Assembly (NCBI GenBank): GCA_035578175.1
Contig: JAQMRL010000003.1
Span: forward strand, 89,010,469 to 89,074,468
Origin: Catonia carolina
Taxonomy: Eukaryota; Arthropoda; Insecta; Hemiptera; Achilidae
Direction: 5' to 3'
Length of the DNA: 64,000 nucleotides
The translations under genes and the position numbers were made by a program. The notes below the pieces were generated by a model that was given only the letters and a program-made list of their open reading frames with translations, searched no databases and was not told the origin of the DNA. Below are positions 21,556-33,794 of this stretch, in pieces; within the stretch, counting starts at the first letter, position 1; each line of letters starts with the position of its first letter.

Positions 21556-24500
21556 TGCTGGGTGTGACCCCTCCTTCCACGCCTAATAATAACTCTCATT
21601 AAATCTAGTGATTGTGCTTTGATGTATAGTATAGCGTTCTAGATTTTTTAAATTAAAGACAAAAAAACAGAATTCAAGAATATCGTACCCTGAGACGATT
21701 CCATTTATTATCGATTAACTCCATCTAATGAATCTAGTTCTTGAAATTTGTTTGTTATTAAAGCAGTCACAATTAGTAATGCAATTGAAACTGTTTTACT
21801 TTATACAATTCAACTAATCTTTAAAGCCGATTTAGTAGGAAATGGAAACGAGATTTAATGGTTGAAAAAGTGAGTTAGATATTAATATTTGATAAATTGT
21901 TTAATTGCAATTGTTCAGCGGATTGGTAGGAGTAAATTCAAGGAATTCTTTCAGAGAAAATTCACTAATTTGATTTGCACTACGGCTTATCAAAACTTGG
22001 GATATTTTTATTGTTTCATGTATTAATTATTTCCTTAATTTTGTAGATCATACAACCAAATGTGTAAAAAAAAATAAAAATTAATAATTAACCTACTATA
22101 CAAAACTAATATATTTTTTTATATTTTTGGGATTCTGATTAATAAAGTAAAGAAATACTGAAGATGATTATTTTAAGGTTTTACCAACCCTTGGTTCTGT
22201 CAGACTTTTATTGTTTTAGACTCCTCAGCAGACGTAAAGAATATAAGCTGCTGAAATTAATCGATAACATCATTAATAAGCCTATAAGTCTATAAATAAA
22301 TTGAAGTTATTTTACATTAAGTTAATGTGCCAGGATTGATAGGCCTACTAACTATTCGGAGATTCATGCATGAGTGCCATTTATTGGGAATAACCCAAGA
22401 AATGGTCAGTTACATACTAAATGGACCAAGTGATTTAGACGCGATAAAAATACATAATACATAAATAGTTTATATGCAAGTGAATATATCATACATTTTA
22501 AGATACAATGTGGTCGCTGGAAGTTCGAACACACAAGAAAGTTTTCAGTTGCAATCCACGGTCACTATTGTACAATCACGGAACAGATGGACATCCCAAC
22601 TTCTTTAAGAAATTGCAGATTACTAAGTTCGATTCCGAACAGGCCAAAGAGGCTATCCGCATCTTTTATAATGATAATGATGGTTTTATAATTTTATAAG
22701 CTATTTACGAATAAAAAATATGGCTAAAATATAAAAATTTATAACTAAAACATTCCACTTAAAATTAGCAATGCTATGAATCTTGATGTGTATATTGAGA
22801 GCCACTTGACTTGGATTTGGCGTGTTAAAATTAAACGACGGTCTCTAGACGGCCTACAGGTGTACAAATCTTTTTCCCAACTAATCTGGATAAATACTGG
22901 CTAAATTTGTGACTAGAAAGAAATTCCACAGTAGAAAGAATTTAACAATTTCAATCACGTAACTTTTACAGATAATTAACGCACGCTTTTAAGTTAACAA
23001 TCGCACATAGCACAATAAATTAGGTTTGTATTTCATACACCAACGACACATTTCATCCTATCCATTCATACTTCAGACACAAAAATTAATGTAAACAATG
23101 ATCTAATTAGAACACTGGTATTCCATAATTTATCCAGAAATCCCTAATGAAGACGATTGTATGACGAATGTCAGAAAAATTCTAAGTTTCGTAAATTTTT
23201 TGTTTTTTACAGCCGTGGATGACAAACAAAACAAGCTTTTTATGAAATTTTTATTGAAGATTTAGTATCTCTTAAATTTATAATACTATAATAACTGTTA
23301 AATTTGATGCTATTGGTTGCAAAACTTGATTTACTCGTTATCATCACTGCACTCGTTTGATCTTGGGGCCCGCCCGAAGAAGATCCCTTGGCCATAGATG
23401 TTTAGATGTCTATGTTGTGTATCCGATATGATTGTAATGTACATGTTTTGTTCGATAAGGTTTTATGTAATTAAAGTTTATCGTGGGTTGTTTTATATAA
23501 TTTTTTTGCAACATCAGTTACGTGTGGTCTGAGTAAGTCGTTGTGTTGCATAAAAGGAACATTAAGTTACCGAACGTAAAATTGTCTTTTGTATCACTTA
23601 ACAATACGTGTCATATTATATGAATACTTATATGAATCTCGCTATACTCATATTATATGAATCTCTTATTAGATCTCCTAATTTTAACTCCATATGATGG
23701 GTTTTAAAACTGTTAATAAACTAAGTTAGAAAGAAGTTCTTGTGCCTGTAATATTATGAAGTTGCCCGCAATTATGTGCGGTTTTTCAGTTCAAACTGAT
23801 TAAAATTTATGTTAATTTCTTTACAAATTTGAAATAATAAATTCTAAACACCATTAGTAATGCGATGAAATTTGATAGTGCAAAGATTAGAAAATAATAA
23901 TTAGTAGTTCTTCATGGCAGATTTAATATTATTAAACAAAAAATAAGATTAAATTAAAACAAATGTAACAGAAATAGTAGAGAATTATAGAAGAACGCGT
24001 TTCTGTACGTACGTTCGTTCATTTACGAACAAAAAACAAGAGTATTATTCTCTGCATTATCATTTACCCGGTGAATTAAACAGGGAAAAGATTAAACAAG
24101 GGAGAAAAGGGAAAGGATTAAAATTGGAAACGAGGATAAGAGATTTCTTTCTCTCGCTCTGTTTCTCTTGATACAACAAACACTTTCTTCATGTGCCATA
24201 TTATTGCTACTTTTTCCCTTCGTTCGTTTACTGTACAGCAGTAAAATATTTTCTTATTACTTGTTATTAATATGCTAGATTGTTTAAAACGTTATGTTAG
24301 AACATAACAGTTTTCTATTTATTTTTTATTATATTTTATGTTAATATTATTTTATTATTCAGTTTCGCATTTCAAATTGAGAATTTATTCCATTTCTAAT
24401 CTTACTATATACTTTTTATGTTTAATAATACTTATTATTTTTTATTTGTATAGTTTTCTTAATTTTATCATAAATTTTAGAGAATTTAAATAAGCTAATT

Positions 24501-26022
24501 TATTTTATACATGTCTAATATTCTGAAAAAATTCTATGAATAAATGGTACTTAAATTTAAGGATTCAAGTTTACAATAATATGGAATTTTATTTCATTTT
24601 TATATAACAGTTTTTTTGTTTTTCTTAACAAAATTTAATAAATTTTGTACATTCTCTTTGGGGTTGATGTTGATTTTTAATTCAATTAAAAAATAAGTGT
24701 CTTGAAAATTTTGTACATATACTACTTGAAATTTCCACTACTGGAGTTTTTGGTAAGAAGTTTTAAAGCATGTTAATAATATTAATTTTATACACTTAAA
24801 TATTTTATAGAATTTACAAAAATATTAATAAGAGTTAATTTGTTCAATTTACTCTTTTAGCCTGTTTCCATTAAATTTCTGTGGACTTGCTTCAAAACGA
24901 AACATTCACTCCATGGTATCTATAGAAATAAGCTCTATTATCATCCATCATGGGTAAAGGCCACCTGGAATTTTTTCGGCATCCATCCCTTCTTTAGTCT
25001 ACTAAAATATATTTTTCCTTCCGGTTTATATTGTCACACTTGCAATAGAAAATTACTCGCAGCCGTGCATGGCAAACCATTATCACTTGCGTAATTATTT
25101 GATGTTTTTTCTACCGGCAGAAGTAGGTGTTTTCAAATTTGTGTTGTGATTAGCAACATATCAATTCGTTTTTTGTGTTGATTATAAAAATTTTAATTCT
25201 GTGAAAAGGTGTTTTGCTTTCCATACTTTTAAATTCTTTATAGAAAAATGACGTTTTTGGTTCATTTATTTTTACGTATATGTTAGTTCATTAGGGTTTT
25301 TGTTTGTTTTTTCATGTTTATTATATTATAATATAATTTAGATTTACTTTTTAAATAATTGTTTTTATGTATGAATGTTCTTAAAGCCTTATAAATGTTT
25401 GGTTAATTCGATTAAAATTCGATTTTTTTTAAATTCTTAAATTGGTTTTTTATTTTTTTTGAAATAGTTTAACCTTTTTTTTGAATTGTCGTGGTTTTAA
25501 GCCCAAATCTAGTTAGGGATCTCAGTTTTGCAGCCTAGTAAGTAAAAGAAGAGAACACCTACCCTAGTACATGGCTTTTTTCATAGTTGGGTAGGTCATA
25601 TTCCTCCACCTCAAAAAAATGCATTTTAGCTTTAGGAAAGAATGTGTTTGGGTTACTATCGTAAAAAATATACAGATAAAGTTTTATTATTATTATTATA
25701 CTTTATCGCTTCAAAAATGTACAAAGAAGAAACTGTAAGCAATTAAAGCTCCTTAATTTAATGGTCTACATGAGGTTAGGTAGTTTGCTTTCACCAATAC
25801 AACTAATTATTTTTTTCTGAATTTTAAAAACTATTTCCATATTACTCTACCATGCGTTAACCCAAACTACACCGGATGTAATATTAAATCATGTTAAACT
25901 ACTGTTACCAATTTTTTATCGTGTATTCTGACATTTTGTTTTAATTCAAATACCCCAAATGATATTTAACCGCATATTTGGTAGGTAGTATAACCATAAG
26001 TCGCCCTTAATCATAAAGTGGC
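21556..26022. other. long AT-rich stretch without recognisable gene
   Basis: No transposon or gene signature was recognised in 4.4 kb. A 63-codon open frame at 22508-22699 has near-normal composition but no known motif. GGGCCCGCCCGAAGAAGATC at 23366 is an isolated GC-rich patch. A small block at 25586-25615 (AGTTGGGTAGGTCATATTCC and CTCCACC), ending in an ATT repeat at 25685-25700, recurs at 39.40 kb. Confidence 0.45.
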
Positions 26023-26405
26023 AGGTGGAGTGTTAAATTATTTTCACTCGCTCTGCTAGTTCCAAGGCTACAAAAAATAGTTCTGTTCCTTATCACATGG
26101 TCAGCCAATTATATGACTGAAGTACTTAAGAACAGATGAGGTGTTTGTGTAAAATACACTACAGTATTCAGAGTTATCTCCTCTGAGAGTAATGAATTTC
26201 ATTATACAACTATACCCTGTGGTGAATGAAGTGAAGGTGTCATCTGCAGGGCGGAAAGTAAATTTTTTTTAGAGAGCCTAGCATGGTGAAAAGCACACTT
26301 TTCAACCCAGTAAGGAAGGTAATTGTAAACCACCTCACTAGTCGTTTTACTTAGTAAAGCTTCTAGAGGTTCAAGCCACCATTTCAGCTGATGCCCTAAA
26401 GAACA
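26023..26405 (+). repeat. Rpt-2 copy 2, full length
   Basis: Carries all Rpt-2 blocks: GTGGCAGGTGGAGTG (26029), AAGGCTACAAAAAATAGTTC (26063), CACATGGTCAGCCAATTATA (26095), TGGTGAATGAAGTGAAGGTG (26220), AGAGAGCCTAGCATG (26271), and TTTTACTTAGTAAAGCTTCT with AGAGGTTCAAGCCACC. The longest open frame (minus strand, 26202-26408) is not shared by the 57 kb copy. Confidence 0.85.
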
Positions 26406-27868
26406 CAACTTTAATTTATTCAGAAATTAGACTACCATTGCTATTAAGTGTATTCACTTCAAAAGCATCGGTAAACTTTTGTTGATTAAGATTTTATTAA
26501 TAAATAATAAGTCTCTACTGTTAGGTATGATTTCTGATAAATATTTATGTAGCCTATAACGAGAACAAAATGGCAAAATAAAAAAATAACATTTATAACC
26601 AGATTTGTGATAATTATTTTCTCACGTAACGTTATTAATACAAAATATTATATAAAAATAAACTAAAATCTGTTACAGTGATTCTAATAAATTTCTTGAA
26701 CTGTGTCATGTTTTAGCAATTCACTAAATTATATAGAGAACTACTATCACGTGAAACTATTTGTCTCAGTTAATACAGTGGTGATCCTCCTGTGTATGCA
26801 ATAATTACAGACAATTATTCTCCATAGAGTAATTTTAGATAGACAATAGTAATCAATAGAAATGTTATTGTTTCGTTTATGGTATTTGTAAAAGGTACAT
26901 TAACTTTCATTATTTATTAATTGCAATGAATATAAAGCGCTATATGTGTGATTTCCTACAAATTTCCATTCACTTAATTGTTGAATATTTAATTGTAAAC
27001 CTATTTAGACTGCAACTAAAACCAGTAAGGCCAAATTTAGTGGCCTTAAAAACAAAATCTGATTAAATAAACGTTTTAACAAATAATACTGATTCAACCA
27101 ATCACCTTTTAATGAATTAGTATTAACAATTTAAAAGTAGTGTAGTAATTTATTCTGGGTCATCCCAACAGGTTTATGCGAGCTTGATCCCTCTTTGCAG
27201 TAACTGAAAGATATAAAATAGAAAATTTTAATTGGTGGAACACTTTAAAAGGATGTAATTACATTTGTAATTATAAAATACTACTTTACGGACAATGAAT
27301 CAATGGAGTTAATCGTTAGAGTCCCTAGTTAGTTACCATACTGTGAGATCGGGCGTTAAAACAAGACTATCATTTAATTCATTGAAGTGTAGATTTGAAT
27401 CGATTAGTGAGAGAGAGATAGATAGAGCTTTTGAGCGTAGTGGTGATAAACACAACTGTTTTAGTCTTTATGGTTGTTGAATCTAATGAAATAGGTCAAG
27501 TTTTGCTATTTACAGTCTTAATTTGAATTACAATTTTCGGACGATAGTACTTTTAGTGCCGTCATCATTTTTAAATTGTTGATAGAGTGAATACCTTAAA
27601 GCTTGTTTGAATACTTACAATTTTTTACGTAGCAAATGAAAGAGAAAAACCGTTATGGTTCCCAATCACCGGTTGAAATGCATGATTACTCAGCAGTATG
27701 CAAACGTCTGGAAAAGTATTTAAAAGACACTTTCACTATAATCAAATTGAATTTGGGTGCATTATGTTCTTCTAGGAGGAAATAATTCTAATATATTTAA
27801 ATGTGCACGAGAGAAAAAGCAGACTTATTTCTTGTAAAATGGGACTAATATTTTAGATTTTTTTGCCA
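26406..27868. other. AT-rich stretch without recognisable gene
   Basis: Nothing recognised apart from a short GAGAGAGATAGATAGA run near 27412. Confidence 0.45.
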
Positions 27869-28275
27869 TCAGTCTCTCAACTGGTTTGATGCAGTTTTCC
27901 AAGCTGTTCTGTCTTGTGCAAGTCGTTTCATATCTCTTACAACACTCTACATCTTTTGTAATTTTCTTTTAATATTCAAACTTTGCCTTCAACTCAATTA
28001 TCTCCCTCAATATTACCTTCCATTATTGATAAACCAATACTTGGATGTCTTAAGATATGCCTCACTAGCCTATCCCTTCTTCTGGTAAGATGCTTCCATA
28101 TATTTCTTTTTTCATCCACTAGTTTAAGAACCTCTAAATTACGTATTTTGTCCACCCACCTAATCTTTAACTTTTTCGCATAACACCACATTTAAAAAAC
28201 CTTCTATCTTCTTTCTTTCTACAGTCTCTATCACCTACATTTCACTCCCGTATAATGCTAAATTCCAAACTAAGT
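27869..28275 (-). mobile_element. non-LTR retrotransposon RT C-terminal fragment to the natural stop
   Basis: On the minus strand: LALYGSEM, VIETVERKKIEGF, then after a shift MWCYAKKLKIRWVDKIRN, LEVLKLVDEKRNIWKHLTRR, RDRLVRHILRHPSIG, IMEGNIEGDN, and in a further frame MKRLAQDRTAWKTASNQLRD, stop at 27871-27869. This matches the LINE C-terminus with YGSE.W, MW.YR..LKI.W.DK..N, RRR...GHILRH, IIEGK.EG, QDR.AWR.......D. About three frameshifts are present. The copy lacks the YxDD core. It belongs to the same broad group as the 9.2 and 12.2 kb fragments, but is a different subfamily. Confidence 0.85.
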
Positions 28276-29346
28276 ATATACAAAATTTTACTGATCTGTA
28301 TTGATTGTATTGATCTGTATTGTACATTGATTTACAAATCAATGTTTGTAGTCAGTAAGGTGTTTTTCATTTCAAGACTTTTCAGATTAACAAATAAAAA
28401 TTTCCGTTCTTAAGGTTATTTTTAGTAATTTTAAAAAACGCATCCATAGTTACGTAATGCAACCTTCAGCAATTCTAGAGATATTATGTTTCGTTAATAA
28501 TTGATTTTTTTATTGAAGCAACATATACAGTCTATTGTGGAAGAAAATTATAATTATAATTGTCAAGTTATTTATCTTGAGTGAAACCCACAATGCAGGA
28601 AATCGTCACGTAGTTTTTGATATTTCCTCGTAAAAAGAAACAAATTAATGAAAAAATGTTACTGCTTTATGATACCATGTATAAATTAATAAAAACTTAT
28701 TAAATAAAAATTGTATTACTTTTGTAACAAAAATTAATTTAATTAATTTGTTTCCGGCAAAAAATAAACAACTGCACTAAGATAGCATAAAATTAGCTAT
28801 TACTGAATCTGCTCAGAGGGAAATATGAATAAAATTAATATGCAAATGGTGTAATTAAACTTCAGATTATTTACTTTTGAAATAAAATTTTGAAAATGTA
28901 AATTTGTTATTACATTAAGTTATTTGAACATGAGTTGGAATTAAATTTTATCTATTTAACCCTTTTTGAGCTAAGAGTATTTTCATTTCACGTGAGAAGA
29001 AAACTTGTAAAGTGTACAAATTTTATAGCCCGAGAGGTTTTACTATATATATTTAAACGTACATAACTGGATGTGCTCTTGTCGTACTCCATTATATTAT
29101 AACCAAATGATGAGGTTGAAATTTCCCAGTGGCCTGCTTTTATGAACAGAAATTTCCCAATGCTTGTTAATATAAAATGTCGTTGCTTCAGGGCTGTTAT
29201 GCCATCGGATGATGCATATCATATGGTAATTTATTAGCTAGAATTAGGATATAATGAATTGCGTTCATCGATTCAAAAACAAATTTCATTATTCATAAAT
29301 TTTTTATATCCATATTATATCTAGTAGACAAATATAATTATTTAAG
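28276..29346. other. AT-rich stretch without recognisable gene
   Basis: Nothing recognised. Confidence 0.5.
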
Positions 29347-29386
29347 TTATTATTATTATTATTATTATTATTGTTGTTATTATTAT
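29347..29386. repeat. (TTA)n microsatellite, left of SINE
   Basis: About 13 TTA/TTG units. A matching TTA run flanks the other side of the SINE (29583-29612). Confidence 0.95.
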
Positions 29387-29397
29387 ATATTTTTTTA

Positions 29398-29581
29398 AAT
29401 TTATTTAACGTCGCATCAACATCAAGGTCATTAGCGACGACGTTGGGGTGTAACTGTGTGTAATGAGGATGAAATGACTTTTTTTGTAACGTATGAAAAT
29501 ATGCCATGCCTGAGTGGGATTCGAACCCAGGACCGCATGATGAGAGGCGAGCACGTTACCAACTGCGCCAATGCGGCCGGC

Positions 29582-29582
<1 letters not shown>
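29398..29582 (-). mobile_element. tRNA-derived SINE, family SINE-A, full length
   Basis: Minus-strand head CAGCCGGCCGCATTGGCGCA holds the A box (TTGGCGCAGTTGG); the B box GGGTTCGAATCCC lies at 29529-29517. It is followed by TCATCCTCATTACACACAG and the family tail CGTCGCTAATGACCTTGATG, TTGATGCGACGTTAAATAAA. TTA repeats on both sides suggest it landed inside a microsatellite. Confidence 0.85.

Positions 29583-29612
<30 letters not shown>
29583..29612. repeat. (TTA)n microsatellite, right of SINE
   Basis: Ten TTA units. Read in another frame these give long leucine or tyrosine runs that are not real protein. Confidence 0.95.
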
Positions 29613-29614
<2 letters not shown>

Positions 29615-30247
29615 ACAAATACTGTAATATTTATATTTATTTTATTATTACTATAATTTATAATATTTATATTTATTATTACATAAATACTGTAATATTT
29701 ATAAAATAATAATTATATTTGCGTTTTGGAATTCTTTGTTTTGTTTTCCAGAGTTTCGTATGGGTAGAATTTATATTATTTTACTCATCCAATAACTATC
29801 GCTTCGCAATAAAATTATTTTTCCCCTTTTCTATTAAGTAATCTAGTATGCCTTATATGACCTTTTTTTTAAAAAAAATTAAGCCAAAATGTACTTTTAC
29901 TGTCACTTAAACGAAAAAATTACAAAACGTATAATCAAATAATACATTATTATTTAATATAAGAGTACAGTAAGTACCCCCAAGAGATGTCTGTGTGCAG
30001 ATATGAGTATTTCATGTTTGTCTTTGCATTTCACATTTGCACTCATGTTTCTCTTTGCATTTGACATTACAAATGTATATAGAAAATATTTCAAAAGCTT
30101 TTGTTCTGTAAAATTGTTATTTCTTAAAAAACACATTATCTGTTTTAGAACAAAGGGTACCTTAAAAAAACTAAGAGTGATGTTAGTATAAGCAGATACT
30201 GTTACTTGGAGGTACGGGGCCAAATTAAATTAACATTTTTTTATTCA
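29613..30247. other. AT-rich stretch without recognisable gene
   Basis: Nothing recognised. Imperfect duplications of CTGTAATATTTATATTTATT occur near 29625-29700. Confidence 0.45.
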
Positions 30248-30800
30248 ATTCAAGATAGGTTTAAGTACCATCTCTGCTGAAATTCTTGGGGGCTGTCCTC
30301 TCGTGGTAAAAATTGTTTTTTTTTTATTTTAAGATTGCGGCAAATTATGCATTTTACAGCAAAAGTATTCATAATAAAAGCATAGAAAATTTCAAAAAAT
30401 CTACAGGGTATAATTCAAACATTTTTCTTTTCTAGAGCGCTTTGTTTGGTATTAATTAGCGATTTTCTGTATTTTGGTCATTAAAATTGGAAAATGGGAT
30501 ATTTTAAGATTACGATTACGTTTTGAGAAAAAAGTGTATTTAATCAAAGTTATAGGAAATTAAAAATCCTAGAACTGTATTTCAAGCAGTTTTTTTCTAC
30601 AGAGCCTGGTTTAGCACAATTAGTAATTATCCCTATTTTTAGTTTATGATTGATTTTCATGGTCATAATTCACTCATGATTAAAATTAGGTTATGTTTTT
30701 CATTTTACATTATTTATTCGTAATGAAACATGGATTATATGTTTCATTATTTGCATTGCCAAGAAAAAGTCGTATGACTGTTTCTCACAAGATTTTTTAT
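30248..30800 (+). repeat. Rpt-1 copy G, inner half only
   Basis: Starts at the block CATCTCTGCTGAAATTCTTG (30269). It continues through TTTTTCTACAGAGCCTGGTT (30592) and ATTAAAATTAGGTTATGTTT (30678) to the end block GTCGTATGACTGTTTCTCAC (30769). The outer half with the dinucleotide tract is missing. Confidence 0.75.
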
Positions 30801-31061
30801 TTATATATTAATGTTATTTACAACTAATATACTTTTTTAATTTTTTTTATAGTTTAGAATTATTTAAAAATAGTTTAACAAAAACTTTCAGTAAATGTTT
30901 AACAATTTTCGAATATAACTTGAAGAACACAGCACTTAGCAGCGTTACTTCCGCGTGATCGTTTGATTATAAGTGATGAGCAGTTTGTTCTTGGGTCCTG
31001 GCAATTTACAACTTTTCATTATACGGAGAAAGACGTAGTTGTCGTTTAATATACTAATATA

Positions 31062-32072
31062 CAGGGTGATTCATGAAGTTCTCCCCCCACTTCTACAGCA
31101 CATTGTACTAGTAAAAATAATGAAAAAATGTTATATAAACATAGGTCCGAAAACGCTTCGTTAGCGAGTTACAGCTAGCGAAAGTTTCGCCTGGATTTCA
31201 GTTCACCAGGTGAAATGAGGTCTTCCTGGAATTGTGGTAAGGTAGATTAAGGAGCGAATTCAATCATTTCTTATGGTTTTTGATCTGATAAATTGAATAA
31301 AACAGGTCCCAGAACCGTAAGTTAAATAGTTTTTGAGAAAACCAGTGTCAAATGCAAAAAATGGAGTGAAAATCACATTTTTTCATCTTTGGGCAAGAAT
31401 AACTTTGTTATTTCACCAAGAAACAGTTAAAATTTTTCAATAAAAAATGTAGAAAATTTTATTCTGAACAAACCGGTGTAAATAAAGTACACAGAAAGCG
31501 AATAGTTTTTGAGAAAACCAGTGTCAAATGCAAAAAAATGGAGTGAAAAAAACACATTTTTTCATTTTAGTTTTTCCGGTTAATTTTACTTTGTACTCTT
31601 ATGAATAAAAACTCATTTAATCAAACATCTATTCGCTTTCTGTGTACTTAATTTACACCGGTTTGTTCAGAATTAAATTTTCTACATGTTTTATTGAAAA
31701 ATTTTAACTGTTTCTTGGTGAAATAACACAGTTATCCTTGCCCAAAGATGAAAAAATAAGTTTTTCACTCCATTTTTTGCATTTGACACTGGTTTTCTTA
31801 AAAACTATTTAACTTACAGATCTGGGACCTGTTTTATTCAATTTATCAGATCAAAAACCATAAGAAATGATTGAATTTGCCCCTTAATCTACCTTACCAC
31901 AATTCCAGGAAGACCTCATTTCACCTGGTGAACTGAAATCCAGGCGAAACTTTCGCTAGCTGTAACTCGCTAACGAAGCGTTTTCGGACCTATGTTTATA
32001 TAACATTTTTTCATTATTTTTACTAGTACAATGTGCTGTAGAAGTGGGGGGAGAACTTCATGAATCACCCTG
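31062..32072. mobile_element. 1,011 bp near-perfect palindrome (foldback-type element) with TA flanks
   Basis: The left arm starts CAGGGTGATTCATGAAGTTC (31062) and the right arm ends with its exact complement (GAACTTCATGAATCACCCTG, 32053-32072). The two arms (about 31062-31510 and 31624-32072, ~450 bp each) are reverse complements with only scattered differences. The TA pairs at 31060-31061 and 32073-32074 are consistent with a TA target duplication. The ~110 bp centre repeats an arm-internal block (TTTTTGAGAAAACCAGTGTC at 31332 and 31505). No protein frame was recognised. It may be a non-autonomous DNA transposon or a foldback element of unknown superfamily. Confidence 0.85.
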
Positions 32073-32118
32073 TATATAATAAACGTAGTTTACTAATATA
32101 CATAAAACAAATAATTTT

Positions 32119-32292
32119 TAGTCGGCTACATTGGTGTAAACGTGCTTGCCTCTCATCATGCGGTCTTGGGTTCGAATCCCACTCAGGCACGGCATATTTT
32201 CATACCTTACAAAAAAATAATTTCATCCTTCACATTTACAACCCAACGTCGTTGCTAATGACCACTAGTTAATGCGACGTTAAATAAACATA
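32119..32292 (+). mobile_element. tRNA-derived SINE, family SINE-A, full length
   Basis: Head GTCGGCTACATTGGTGTAAA with a mutated A box, B box GGTTCGAATCC (32169-32179), then CTCAGGCACGGCATATTTTC, and the family tail GTCGTTGCTAATGACC, TTAATGCGACGTTAAATAAA. It closely matches the 29.4 kb copy in reverse orientation. It lies 47 bases from the end of the large palindrome. It is not a tRNA gene: the anticodon arm does not fold and a long non-tRNA tail follows. Confidence 0.85.
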
Positions 32293-32529
32293 CAAAATAA
32301 ATAATTTCCATGTTTACTTTTAGCGATGACGGGTGAAAATGTGACGTGAATGTCATAAGGGATAACAGTACTCAGTATGCTAAGACTCCCAAGCGTACTT
32401 TTAAATTGTTTGCAAGATGTCTCTTATCAAACTTCTATGAAACCATGCGTGGGGGATTACCGGATAAATATGACATGAAGAGGTTTTGTCATTAGATTTA
32501 AGAGTTCTAAGTTATTATATTTTCCAATT

Positions 32530-32710
32530 AATAATGAAAGGGAAGATAAAAAGTAAGCGGAATGTTGACAAACGTAGGGTATCCTGGCTAAAAAAGTGAG
32601 AAACTGATTCTGCTGCAGTTGCGAAATTGTTCCGTGCAGAAGTTAATAAGGCATGGAAAATGATGATGATTTCAGACCTCCGATAGAAGAGGAACTTAAG
32701 GAAGAAGAAA
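32530..32710 (+). mobile_element. LINE RT C-terminal relic with GAAGAAGA tail
   Basis: Reads MKGKIKSKRNVDKRRVSWLK, stop, ETDSAAVAKLFRAEVNKAWK, MMMISDLR. Same group as GKIDGRRGPGRRRISWLHNL at 12.3 kb. The tail GGAAGAAGAAAACAT follows at 32700. Confidence 0.75.
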
Positions 32711-33794
32711 ACATTTAGGATTGTTAGGTTTTCGTTTTCAGGAAGTTTCTGGTTATAAAATCTGTAAGATTGACGAATGATGTCGTTAATGTATGGTAAG
32801 TGTAAGTCATTATGTAATGTTTCATTAGTTACGTATCAGGGTACGTCTACAATAATCCATAGCCACTTGACCAATGCAAGTGCGTATGGATTATGCAGAT
32901 TATATGCAAAACGGTTTCAATAAGCACTGTAATTTCATAATTGCTGTAGGTTTAGTGGAGCCAAATATCTCCTACGTAAAAAAAATATATTACAGCGTCT
33001 GCTAAATATTTAAAACTAAATTATTTGTACTGAAAGCTTAGTAAATATGATACTTCTGGTAATACTTAGTGAAGTGGATTTGCAGATGATACAAAACTTA
33101 TATATTTAAATTTGATAAAAATACAGCATAATGAAGTTGTCTTTTACAGTAAGACTTATTCAAACGTCTTGCATTACTCTTTGTATTATATAGTTTTTAA
33201 ATGAGCAGCTAAATATTCATTTAAAAACACTTACTCGTAAATAAATATAAAATAGAATATTACATAAAGTGAATTCATCCCTTTATCTGTGAAAACTATT
33301 TTATAATGCAACCTATTTTAAACTGTTATTTTATACTCCTTTAAAGAAAATTTTTCAGTATTTCATTAAGTTTTATTTTACATTGTTTTTAGTATTTTCC
33401 ATTCTGGTTAACTAAATAAAATCTTCTTTGTTCTAAATATTATTTTTTAACTGTATTTCTTAATTTAGATCTATACTACAATGCATAACCACCAAATGTA
33501 ATGATTAATGTAGAAACATGATAATTAATATGTAAACGTTATTAAAAAGTCCATATATCCCTAGTATTATGTAAGTAAATAATTTTATTAAAACTTTTTT
33601 CAAAATTAAAAAGAAAATGCATATTTATAACGACATTCAAAGATAAAAATAAGAAATTATAGTAAACCTCTCATCCACTGGCGATGAAAGCGTCGTATTG
33701 CAGGGAACTCTCTTAAGGGTAACTTCTTAATTAGTTCGTTATCAATGTTTATTAATTTCTGATATAAATTATTTTATTAGATTCGTGTTATTTC
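32711..33794. other. AT-rich stretch without recognisable gene
   Basis: Nothing recognised. Confidence 0.5.

Noticed and set aside
29456..29709. overlapping open frames with long leucine, tyrosine or asparagine runs
   Set aside because: Produced by translating the TTA microsatellites around a SINE.
32119..32190. possible tRNA gene
   Set aside because: The B box is perfect, but the A box is mutated, the cloverleaf does not close and a SINE tail follows; it is a SINE head.
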